Positions 1-7,865 of a stretch of 64,000 bases of DNA are shown here, in pieces; positions within the stretch are counted from its first letter, which is position 1; the number at the start of each line of letters is the position of its first letter. The stretch covers positions 881,501-945,500 of the forward strand of contig NZ_UGOX01000001.1 in assembly GCF_900461555.1 (NCBI RefSeq). Direction: 5' to 3'. Under the pieces are notes generated by a model. That model ran no database searches and was not told where the DNA came from. It saw nothing but the letters and a program-made list of their open reading frames with translations. The position numbers were made by a program, and so were the translations under genes. Source of the DNA: Legionella quinlivanii. GTDB taxonomy: Bacteria > Pseudomonadota > Gammaproteobacteria > Legionellales > Legionellaceae.

Positions 1-2
1 AA

Positions 3-947
3 TTGGTAAAGGACGATTTAGAGGCTGTTAATGCTTTAATCCTCGAAACGATGAAATCTCCCTCGCGGCTGATCAACGAAATAGCTGATCATGTAATTCA
101 CAGTGGCGGCAAGCGTTTGCGTCCATTGCTGGTGTTGCTGGCCAGCCGTGCCTGCCTTTATCAGGGCAAAGATCATGTGATGCTTGCCACGATGGTCGAA
201 TTCTTTCATACCGCTACTTTGCTGCACGATGATGTGGTCGATGAGTCCACTTTACGCCGCGGCCGCGAAACTGCTAATCAAATCTGGGGCAATAAAGCCA
301 GTGTACTTGTAGGTGATTATCTGTTCACCAAATACCTGCAGCTGATGGTCGAAGTAGGGGATATTGAGATAATACAATTGCTGATTGGCATTGCTCCTCA
401 AATGGGCTGTGGTGAAATCCAGCAGTTTGACAATCTTGGAAATACCGAGATGTCAGTCGGTGATTATTTTGATCATATTCGGGCAAAAACATCGCTGCTG
501 TTTGCGGCCTCCTCCACAATGGGGGCTATGATCAGTAAAGCCGGCGAGGGTATAAAAAAGGCTATGTATGCTTATGGATTGCATTTGGGTAATGCATTTC
601 AGTTGATTGATGATGCACTCGATTATTGTTCCGACGCCAAAACCCTGGGTAAAAATATTGGCGATGACTTGGCAAGCGGCAAGGCGACCTTGCCTTTGCT
701 CCACGCCTTGAAATATTGTGATTCAAAACAGCAGCTCATTATCAGGAGCAGCCTTGAAGAAGGTTCACGCCATCATCTGCCAGAAATTCTCGAAACCTTA
801 AAAGAAACCCAGTCCATAGAATATACTCGAAGCCTTGCTGCTAAAGAAATGGATCAGGCGATAACCGCATTGCAGATTCTGCCCGACTCAGTTTATAAAA
901 CCGGGCTAATGGATTTGGCGCAATATGTGATACACCGCAATTATTAA
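3..947 (+). CDS. ispB: Polyprenyl (octaprenyl-type) diphosphate synthase, 5' end probably cut by window edge
   Basis: Trans-prenyltransferase that elongates farnesyl diphosphate with isopentenyl diphosphate to make the side chain of ubiquinone or menaquinone; cytosolic and Mg-dependent. Both aspartate-rich motifs are visible: DDVVD at residues 76-80 (followed by RRG) and FQLIDDALDY at 199-208; the GGKRLRP substrate-binding motif is at 35-41. It reads like E. coli IspB along its whole length, including the C-terminal ALQILPDS stretch. The frame opens with TTG at base 3, but E. coli IspB has roughly ten more N-terminal residues, so the true start is probably outside the window. It ends 9 bases before the next gene, suggesting cotranscription with it. 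Family call is firm; exact chain length cannot be read from sequence alone. Confidence 0.93.
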   Translation: MVKDDLEAVNALILETMKSPSRLINEIADHVIHSGGKRLRPLLVLLASRACLYQGKDHVMLATMVEFFHTATLLHDDVVDESTLRRGRETANQIWGNKASVLVGDYLFTKYLQLMVEVGDIEIIQLLIGIAPQMGCGEIQQFDNLGNTEMSVGDYFDHIRAKTSLLFAASSTMGAMISKAGEGIKKAMYAYGLHLGNAFQLIDDALDYCSDAKTLGKNIGDDLASGKATLPLLHALKYCDSKQQLIIRSSLEEGSRHHLPEILETLKETQSIEYTRSLAAKEMDQAITALQILPDSVYKTGLMDLAQYVIHRNY

Positions 948-956
948 GGCTAACTA

Positions 957-3062
957 ATGAAAGCGCTTGATCAACTCTTAACCCCATATTGGGGCTCGGA
1001 AAAATGGATCCTCGAAGGCTGGAACAAGATCACCGAGGAAGAAAGGGAAAGTATTGAAGCCAGAGTAGAGTCTCTTTTTAAAAATGGCCTGCCCTTTGAG
1101 TTAAAGCACGACAAGATCCTGTATCTCTACATTTTTTCTTTAATGGCGCAGCTCGAAGTGCTGGGAATTCAACTGCCAATGCGTTTTGAAGATAAAATGT
1201 ATAATCCGGAATTCAAAAAACGCATGCGGGCCCAGCTGGTTGACGAAATTTTTCATACCATTGTGTTTACGCGCATCGTGTTTATGCTTGCCGCTCCCTA
1301 TGGTTCACCGCCTGCCTATAATGAAGAGCTTGAGAAAGTCTGTGAGTTTATTCGCTCACTGGATTGCCTCAAAGTTGGAATGGTCGTAATGAACCTGATT
1401 TGCGAGGGAATGGTAGAAGAAGTTTTTTCTACTTTTTATCAGGAAAAAATTGCCCCTGAAGTATTCGAGATTATTTTAGCCGATGAACATCGTCATGTTT
1501 GCGAAGCCGATTTATATGCTGAAATTGGATTACCCGACCGTGAGGTACTGACTGAAACATTGAAAACAATGGAAGACCTGCTTATTTCGGTATTTACTCG
1601 GCTTCCCAAATACAATACCTCCTTAACGACTCTGCTTGGCCCGGAAGGAACCGCTTCTTTTATGCTGGCTCTGCATGAAAAGCATAAGCGGCAACTTAAA
1701 AAGATTAACATGGTTCCCAGCGAAAGACTGGAAATGCTGTTTGAAGTCGGTCCTGATGCCTATGCACAAGTCCAACCCTATCGAGATGAACTGCATAGCG
1801 AAATGCACGCGGAGATCAAAGAAGTTGAAATGACGACTGTGCAGAAAGTATTAATGACACAGTTAAACAATCCGGGCGATCCGAATCTGACACTTCAATT
1901 TAATATTGATATCAGCGAATTTGGTTTTTTTGAGAAAAACTGCCCGCAGGAGACTCTGACTGCATTAATGATGCAGGCGGTCAGTCTTATGTTGACATCC
2001 GAGGAATCGCTGCGCAATTTTATCAGTTTTAAAAAACTTCACCAAAGCCGAAGCGCCTATGTCGCAGTGGTAGAAAAACTGGCTCAGCGTAAAGATCATA
2101 TCGTTACTGTGTTTTTTAAAGACTGCCATGAAATGACAGTCGATGAATTATTAACCCGAAATAGCCGTTCTCAGCAGTTAATGACTTACTGCTATGATAA
2201 ACGTGAGCAGGTTGAAAAAGACAATCCGGAATTTAAAAAGCAACTGGATGCGGAGCTGTACAACTATGCCCATGATCTTTATCCTTGTCCTTCACCAGGA
2301 AGTTACGGTGCCTATGTCTGTAATCTTGGAGCTTACGGTTATACTCAGGCGGTTTCCCCCCTGTTCAAACAAACAGGTTTTCATGTAGTGCTGCTTGCTG
2401 TAGAGCGAAAACCCATATGGAATGAGGGCAGTAAGTCCTTTGAATCAAGAGAGATTTTACCTGTTTCAATTAGTATTGATAATCGAATTTTCGATGGGCT
2501 AATGCCTCTGCCCGCGCTTCTACAGGAATGCTTTGATCGCGCATTGCAAACCATGCAGGAAAAAATGACCAGCCCGCTGATTGACAGAGAATCGAAAGAA
2601 GCCAAATTATATAAGTCAAGAATTGATAAAATAGCTAACGATCTGGCTGCTCAGGAAAGCCTTTTGGGCCGCGATAAAATTACTGTACATCTACTCAATA
2701 AGAATAAGCTCGCGGTATTTAAAGAAATGAGAAGAGTGTTTGGCGAAGATGTCGAGTTATATGGTAAGCGATTGAGCAAATATTCCGATTTCAAAAATGC
2801 GGCTGACAATCTTTTGCTGGATTATCTGGGTTTTGAAGCAGAACAAGCAGCGCAAAACGCTAATTTTACAAAAATCATCGATAAAATTCTCGCTGAAAAT
2901 AAAGAGTTCGGCTATCGCATGCTAACTGGTCTTCAAGCAGTCTGGCTTGATTACGTAGACGTGGAAGCATTATTCAATGCAAGCTTTAACAAAATTGCGG
3001 AATCAAGGCTAAAGCGGCTCGCCAAATTTATTCCCACGCTCTGGCGAAGTGTAATCGAATAA
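957..3062 (+). CDS. Fusion of a diiron four-helix (ferritin-like) domain and an E2/CAT-like acyltransferase domain
   Basis: Unrecognised 701-aa protein with two readable modules. Residues about 55-190 show the carboxylate-bridged diiron pattern of a four-helix bundle: E67, E97-x-x-H100, E150, then E177-x-x-H180. Residues about 295-540 resemble the catalytic domain of 2-oxoacid dehydrogenase E2 / chloramphenicol acetyltransferase, including the LPVSISIDNRIFDG stretch near residue 509. There the usual DHRxxDG catalytic His is Asn (N509), while the following Asp and Gly remain. The last ~150 residues are helical and unassigned. No lipoyl domain is present. The gene starts 9 bases after ispB with an AAGG ribosome-binding site inside the junction, so it is probably co-expressed with quinone side-chain synthesis. 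A role as an oxygenase or hydroxylase with a non-catalytic acyl-binding domain is inference only. Confidence 0.8.
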   Translation: MKALDQLLTPYWGSEKWILEGWNKITEEERESIEARVESLFKNGLPFELKHDKILYLYIFSLMAQLEVLGIQLPMRFEDKMYNPEFKKRMRAQLVDEIFHTIVFTRIVFMLAAPYGSPPAYNEELEKVCEFIRSLDCLKVGMVVMNLICEGMVEEVFSTFYQEKIAPEVFEIILADEHRHVCEADLYAEIGLPDREVLTETLKTMEDLLISVFTRLPKYNTSLTTLLGPEGTASFMLALHEKHKRQLKKINMVPSERLEMLFEVGPDAYAQVQPYRDELHSEMHAEIKEVEMTTVQKVLMTQLNNPGDPNLTLQFNIDISEFGFFEKNCPQETLTALMMQAVSLMLTSEESLRNFISFKKLHQSRSAYVAVVEKLAQRKDHIVTVFFKDCHEMTVDELLTRNSRSQQLMTYCYDKREQVEKDNPEFKKQLDAELYNYAHDLYPCPSPGSYGAYVCNLGAYGYTQAVSPLFKQTGFHVVLLAVERKPIWNEGSKSFESREILPVSISIDNRIFDGLMPLPALLQECFDRALQTMQEKMTSPLIDRESKEAKLYKSRIDKIANDLAAQESLLGRDKITVHLLNKNKLAVFKEMRRVFGEDVELYGKRLSKYSDFKNAADNLLLDYLGFEAEQAAQNANFTKIIDKILAENKEFGYRMLTGLQAVWLDYVDVEALFNASFNKIAESRLKRLAKFIPTLWRSVIE

Positions 3063-3100
3063 TTGCCTTCGCGGAACACTGAAATTTAGTTAATCAATCA

Positions 3101-3240
3101 TTGTAAGTTGGGCCCTTGGCCCAACGCCGTCAGGCTAAGGATTAATGTTATCCCCTCTCCCCCCCGCTGCGCGCGGTGGAGAGGGGATCTGATATTCTTA
3201 GCCTGACGGCTATGGGCCAAGGACCCAACCTAAATGCAAT
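3101..3240. repeat. Long imperfect hairpin element with GGGCC-palindrome ends
   Basis: Two ~40-base arms (3101-3140 and 3197-3240) are near-perfect inverted repeats: each carries TTGGGCCCTTGGCCCAA or a close variant, then GCCGTCAGGCTAAG. A second nested hairpin (CCCCTCTCC ... GGAGAGGGG) sits in the middle. The outer motif recurs at 21704 and 30230, so this is a dispersed repeat family, MITE-like or REP-like. It sits between convergent genes and may also terminate transcription. Confidence 0.75.
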
Positions 3241-3321
3241 TGCAGAATTCCCTGAACTGAATGGCAGTACCTAACTTTCTCCAATCTGGTGTGGGAGCTG
3301 ATACACAATTGATCCTGGAGT

Positions 3322-5436
3322 TTAAGCCTGGTTTAAAGAGCTTGCAGCGCTGATCTTATTTACATCCATGCTTTCTGCTATAGGTGAATATAATGCAGAT
3401 TGCCAAAAGACAAGATTATTATTAGACCCATAAGTCATGTTTAATTTTTTACCAGTGTAAATCGATGAACCGAAGGTAGCAACAAGAGAAAACATAGTCA
3501 CTAAACTTTCATTATTATGACTATGCGCAATATCATTCGGTGAGCGTCCCATTGAATTCTTAGTGAAAGGTGAGGCACCGAGGACTAATAATTCCCTGAC
3601 AACATCCACATGCCCATTCCTTGTTGCCTCATGCAGGGGCGTAATCCAGGAGTCTCCCTGATGGATGGGACTTGCTCCTTTCGTCAGCAAAAACTGAACA
3701 ATACCAAGATGCCCATAAGCACAGGCTTTCAGCAGACACTCCTGCAGCAGTTTGTTGTCCGGTTTATAATGTTCAACCATTGCCTTAAGAATGGCAAAAT
3801 GGCCTTTGATGCTGGCAATCAATAAAGGGTTCGGTCTTGTCTCTTCGGAATTTAGATTATTTGACGCGGGTAGCTGGGCTCCTCTTTTCAGCAAAGCCAT
3901 AACCAGAAGTAAATTATTATTAGCGCAGGCATGGTAGAGTGCTGTTCTGTCCTTCTTATCGATTTGATTGATGAGAGCCGGATATTTATCCAAGTGGTTG
4001 AGAATGATCTCATTATGATTGCTGTGGCAGCTAACCCAAAGCATTCGCTCTGGATCCGGCAAGGCTTTGCAAGCGGGTGATTCATACAGCTCATTAACTA
4101 ATGTGACATTATTGGCATAAGCTGCTGCGTAGATACTATTAATCTTGACTTCAATTTCGGGATGGTCCATCAATATTTCGATAACATGTTTATGGCCATA
4201 ACTGCAGGCCAGTGACAAGGCGCTGACCTTTGCTGCTTCATGATTAATCTCGTCCTGCTTCAGCCGTTCTTTAGCTAAATCGGAGTGCCCATACTGGCAG
4301 GCCCGCATCAGGGGTGTGTATCCCTCTGAGCATTCTCTTGTCAACTGATTGGTTTCAAGCAGACGAACCAGTTCTATATTTCCAGTGAAGCAGGCGAGAT
4401 CCATCGGCATACACTGAATATCTTTCTCATCCCGTTTTACCGTTTCTGTAAGCATTGCTCTTACTTTAGCTATGTTTTCTTCGATACAGGCGAGTAAGAG
4501 TTGATTCCATTGGGTATCGTTTTCCAATGAAGCGCCACGTTTTAAAAGCAATTTGATTCGTTGTGGGGTAAATCGAAAGCTAAACGCAAGAGCAGCAGGA
4601 AGACCATCAGTAATTTCACGGCTTATTGAAAGTTGTTCCATGTAAGTATCATTAAATTGGCGGCGTATGTCAGTTGGAGAGGCATAAATCCTGGAGGAAA
4701 CAATCTGATCGATAATCATTTTATTTTGATCTCTGGCATTGCGTTCCAGAGATTGTATAAATGGAGTAACCAGGCCCACTAATGGCTTGTCAATATCTAC
4801 TCCGAGATCGAAAAGAAGTTTCAGTACCTTTAGATACTTTGCATAGCGGGATTGATTGACTCTTTCTTTTTCAATCCGGTTGAATAATGCATGGAGAATC
4901 GTTTTTCCCTCTTCAGATGTGTGTTCAATATCTGCTCCCGCTCCAATCAAATTCTTAACGGCCAGGGGAAGACCTTCAGAACAAGCGATAAACAGCGCTG
5001 TTTCTCCCTTACTATTGGTTTGTTGTGGGTTGGCTTTCGCTATGAGAAGACGTTCTATAATGCGTTGATGATTAGAAGCGCAGGCAAGGTAAAGCGGTGT
5101 TTCGCCCATTTGATTAGCCTGTTGCACATTGGCTCCATATTTTATTAATAAACGGACCACTTGTTCATGTCCCATTTTGCAGGCAATTAATAAAGGCGAC
5201 ATTTGTTCGAGGCTAATTGACAGGTCGGGATTTGCTCCGGCTTTTAAAAGCGCTTCTACGATAGCGACCCGGTTTTCCATGCAGGCAATATACAGTAAAG
5301 TGCCTGAGGGAATGGACTGAGGACGGCTTACGGGGTTCCATTCTTCTTTATCAAGATCTTGTTTCTGAGCAACTAGCAGTTTAACCAGCTCTGGATTATC
5401 TTGCTTATACAAACCCTGTGTTTCCGATGTAAACAT
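3322..5436 (-). CDS. Ankyrin-repeat protein, putative Dot/Icm effector
   Basis: 704-aa protein made almost wholly of ankyrin repeats. About fifteen units of the TPLxxACxxGHxxxVxxLLxxGA type can be counted from residue ~45 to ~660, with a degenerate stretch around residues 180-290 and the clearest units at both ends (for example TPLHEATRNGHVDVV near the C terminus). No enzymatic domain, signal peptide or membrane segment is seen. Ankyrin arrays are protein-binding scaffolds and are frequent in Legionella and Coxiella type IVB effectors. The start ATG has a weak AAGG site 8 bases upstream. The 470-aa membrane-protein gene lies 53 bases upstream on the same strand, so the two may be one transcript. 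Effector status is inferred from family and neighbourhood only; the host target is unknown. Confidence 0.85.
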   Translation of the reverse strand: MFTSETQGLYKQDNPELVKLLVAQKQDLDKEEWNPVSRPQSIPSGTLLYIACMENRVAIVEALLKAGANPDLSISLEQMSPLLIACKMGHEQVVRLLIKYGANVQQANQMGETPLYLACASNHQRIIERLLIAKANPQQTNSKGETALFIACSEGLPLAVKNLIGAGADIEHTSEEGKTILHALFNRIEKERVNQSRYAKYLKVLKLLFDLGVDIDKPLVGLVTPFIQSLERNARDQNKMIIDQIVSSRIYASPTDIRRQFNDTYMEQLSISREITDGLPAALAFSFRFTPQRIKLLLKRGASLENDTQWNQLLLACIEENIAKVRAMLTETVKRDEKDIQCMPMDLACFTGNIELVRLLETNQLTRECSEGYTPLMRACQYGHSDLAKERLKQDEINHEAAKVSALSLACSYGHKHVIEILMDHPEIEVKINSIYAAAYANNVTLVNELYESPACKALPDPERMLWVSCHSNHNEIILNHLDKYPALINQIDKKDRTALYHACANNNLLLVMALLKRGAQLPASNNLNSEETRPNPLLIASIKGHFAILKAMVEHYKPDNKLLQECLLKACAYGHLGIVQFLLTKGASPIHQGDSWITPLHEATRNGHVDVVRELLVLGASPFTKNSMGRSPNDIAHSHNNESLVTMFSLVATFGSSIYTGKKLNMTYGSNNNLVFWQSALYSPIAESMDVNKISAASSLNQA

Positions 5437-5489
5437 CGAGTGCCTTTTTTAAATCAAAGTGGGCATTTTGAAAGCTATGGTGGGTCTTG

Positions 5490-6902
5490 TCAATACGAAT
5501 TACCGGGTTTGACTTCATCTAAACTTCCAGGCATTACATCGGATTGCTCTGGGTTGGATTTTTTTGCACTGAATTTCTCTAAATTGAGGTTATCTTCAGA
5601 TTTGAAAAAACGATTGCGTCGTTTGGGAGCTTGGACTGCATCTGGGGCATCTGTGGCTGCGACAGGTTTATATCCACCAGGATTTAATTGCTGACGTGAT
5701 TCTCTTCTAAAAAGACCAAAAACGCTCGGATGAGTGGGTTGAGGTTTGACGCGTACCGCATGGCTTCCATCATCGAGGTGCTGAATTTTTTCCAAAACAT
5801 CCGGATTGGTGATCTCGTAAATACTTTCTTTAAGCTCATCAATCTTGGCTTCTGATTTCTCGTCAGTTGCATACTGATCGGCAATTGATTTCAGTTCCTG
5901 CTGCAAGGTATTTGATACCATGATGTCATTGATATATAAAGCTAATTTTTTAATACAAAAAACAATTGAAACCACCGAACAGGTGGCTAAGGTGAGAACA
6001 AATCCGGCGGGTAAAAAAGCACAGGCTGTAACTGAGATTGCCAGGGTAAGGGCGGCGGCTATATTAATGATGAAGGCATTTCGCTGCTTGATAAAATCGT
6101 AATTTAAGCGGGCAAGCTGCTGATGGTACAGTGTCAATGAAGCGAAATTCTGCTGGTCTTCGGGAGAAAGCTCGGGTGTTTGAGTGTGATGAAGTTCAAG
6201 TAAATAAAACAACTCCTTTAATACTTCAATCACAGCGGCTGCGATAAAGAAAAAAGCAGCTAAGGGAACAAAAGTATACTTGGCAGCCATCAATATAGTT
6301 TTAGCAACAATATTCAAAGTGTTATTTAAAACAATGAAGGCATCGTCTCGATAGATCTTTTCAATAGGGCGACGGTCATTTAAATGACTGAAGATCACTT
6401 GAAATATAATGGAAAAGATTGAGACGATAATACCGAAAACGGGAAGCAGGCCAGCAGAAAAAAGTAAAAAACGAATGATTTCTTCAAGCTGGGAATGAAA
6501 AATACCAGCCATGACAATGAGAAAAAGGCAAATCGGCACTAAAATTTTGAGCGCAAACATAATATTATTGTAACGTTTGCGTTTTTCGATGGCATCAATC
6601 AGATTATTGAGCTGGATGGATAACTCATGATCACGGACTATTTTTTTTAGAAACTCATGAATAGAGAGATTCTGGGCGAAATAGCTTGGCCATAATTTGA
6701 AATCAATATGCAGGCTTTGTAATAACTCAATGGCAGCATCGACACATTCATCAGTTGAATCAATGGGAGTGACATAGAAATCACGCTCGTATGACAGAAA
6801 ATTATTGTCATATTTTTTTAAATGCGTTTCTACGTCTTCCAGATCGCAATCGGCAGCAATAAAGCGGGTAAAAATTTTCAGATTATCTTCGATTGCTTGC
6901 AC
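5490..6902 (-). CDS. Multi-spanning membrane protein of unknown function, putative effector
   Basis: 470-aa protein not recognised. The first ~90 residues are soluble and acidic. Hydrophobic segments follow at about residues 95-118, 125-155, 195-222 and a long pair at 270-320. The C-terminal ~150 residues are soluble, charged and disordered-looking, ending with clusters rich in Glu, Lys, Pro and Ser. This layout (central membrane helices with cytosolic tails) is common among Legionella effectors that insert in host membranes, but it could equally be an ordinary inner-membrane protein. The start is GTG at 6902 with no convincing ribosome-binding site, so the N terminus is uncertain. It lies directly upstream of the 704-aa ankyrin gene on the same strand. 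Confidence 0.75.
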   Translation of the reverse strand: MQAIEDNLKIFTRFIAADCDLEDVETHLKKYDNNFLSYERDFYVTPIDSTDECVDAAIELLQSLHIDFKLWPSYFAQNLSIHEFLKKIVRDHELSIQLNNLIDAIEKRKRYNNIMFALKILVPICLFLIVMAGIFHSQLEEIIRFLLFSAGLLPVFGIIVSIFSIIFQVIFSHLNDRRPIEKIYRDDAFIVLNNTLNIVAKTILMAAKYTFVPLAAFFFIAAAVIEVLKELFYLLELHHTQTPELSPEDQQNFASLTLYHQQLARLNYDFIKQRNAFIINIAAALTLAISVTACAFLPAGFVLTLATCSVVSIVFCIKKLALYINDIMVSNTLQQELKSIADQYATDEKSEAKIDELKESIYEITNPDVLEKIQHLDDGSHAVRVKPQPTHPSVFGLFRRESRQQLNPGGYKPVAATDAPDAVQAPKRRNRFFKSEDNLNLEKFSAKKSNPEQSDVMPGSLDEVKPGNSY

Positions 6903-7220
6903 GTGTATTTACCATAAATCAAGTCAATAAAGGTTCCATTTGTTACAAAAATTTGCAAATCGATCAACATCCATTCCATCAATTCACTGCCACATTTTCT
7001 CATATAAATATAAATAATGGAAATATTTATACAGAGTGTTATGAAAATAAAGGAATTTATTTTATACGTTCTTGATTAAAACCGAAGTTCGTATAAGGGA
7101 GTCCTTAAAGGGTATTATTGTATATCATTTGAACTAAATGATCATTGTTTTTTTTGTTGAACCCCAAGAAAATGATAGGTATCATGACTACGATTTCTGT
7201 TTTTTAACAAGGAGTGGGTT
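6903..7220. other. AT-rich divergent intergenic region
   Basis: Stretch of 318 bases between divergent genes. It contains an operator-like inverted repeat at 7124-7142 (annotated separately) and AT-rich runs suitable for promoters. No open frame with protein-like composition was seen on either strand. Confidence 0.5.
7124..7142. promoter_or_regulatory. Operator-like inverted repeat upstream of the small secreted protein gene
   Basis: Perfect 7-base inverted repeat ATCATTT, five-base spacer, AAATGAT, lying 79 bases before the start of the 7221 gene. The form suits a dimeric regulator site; no regulator is identified and it may be chance in AT-rich DNA. Confidence 0.3.
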
Positions 7221-7625
7221 ATGAAACGTGTGCTGCAATCTTTTTCTCTGGCGTTACTGGTTTCCTCTTCAGCATTTGCCTTCAATGAGAGCCCAGAAAA
7301 ATGCCCCAGTGTTGAGTCACTGCAGGCAATTGGTATCAGTGATGCAATAGATATTGACCTGGGATGGGTAGGGCTTAACTGGAGTAATTATTACGATACC
7401 CAGGATAAATGGACTTTCGGTATTTATGTTGGTCAAGTGAAAGGCAAAGAAGTTGCAATCAAGAAGGGAAACCGCCTGATCAAATCCATTAAAAGCAGCG
7501 GCGGACCCACGCCGGATGGCTATCTTTGGGCCTGTGAATATCAAAACCCTCAAGGTCAACCAATCGCTATGGCGATTACTCCACCTGTTAATCCAGGCGA
7601 TATGATGCGTAGACTGGTCAAGTAA
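7221..7625 (+). CDS. Small secreted protein, DUF4949-like
   Basis: 134-aa protein with a classic Sec signal peptide (residues 1-20, ending SSSAFA). The mature part has two cysteines (in EKCPS and WACEY) that could form a disulfide, and tryptophan/tyrosine-rich beta-strand patterns. It resembles the small exported DUF4949 family known from Legionella; that assignment is from memory of the pattern and not verified. The start is supported by a strong AAGGAG ribosome-binding site 7 bases before the ATG. It is followed directly by a REP-like hairpin that probably helps end the transcript. Function unknown, likely periplasmic or secreted. Confidence 0.8.
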   Translation: MKRVLQSFSLALLVSSSAFAFNESPEKCPSVESLQAIGISDAIDIDLGWVGLNWSNYYDTQDKWTFGIYVGQVKGKEVAIKKGNRLIKSIKSSGGPTPDGYLWACEYQNPQGQPIAMAITPPVNPGDMMRRLVK

Positions 7626-7631
7626 ACCAGT

Positions 7632-7706
7632 CGTCTTTGCGAATGAAGTGAAGCAATCCAGATCCAAACCTTGAGTTGGATTGCTTCGCTGACGCTCGCA
7701 AAGACG
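7632..7706. repeat. REP-like inverted repeat, copy 1
   Basis: 75-base palindromic unit bounded by CGTCTTTGCGA and TCGCAAAGACG, with inner arms GAAGCAATCCA and TGGATTGCTTC. A second copy lies at 44315-44384. It sits just after the 7221 gene. This type of REP hairpin is dispersed in intergenic regions of many genomes. Confidence 0.85.
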
Positions 7707-7800
7707 CCTTTGCACACCTATTTTCATTTACGTAACAATGCATCCGTGCCTGGCCGGAGCAATAGGTGATGATGATTATCTGCCTATAGAAATAATAATA

Positions 7801-7828
7801 TTGACAATGAGAAAGGATTCTATACATT
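7801..7828 (+). promoter_or_regulatory. Candidate sigma-70 promoter for the 1041/1529-aa gene pair
   Basis: Consensus TTGACA at 7801-7806, then TACATT at 7823-7828 with a 16-base spacer (or TATACA at 7821 with a short 14-base spacer), 38 bases before the ATG at 7866. The perfect -35 hexamer is the main support. Confidence 0.45.
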
Positions 7829-7865
7829 AACAGCCATTCCGAATAATAAAATCAGGGATGTAAAA

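Noticed and set aside
7317-7727. 136-codon minus-strand frame over the small secreted protein and REP repeat
   Set aside because: The signal peptide and strong ribosome-binding site on the plus strand decide the coding strand.
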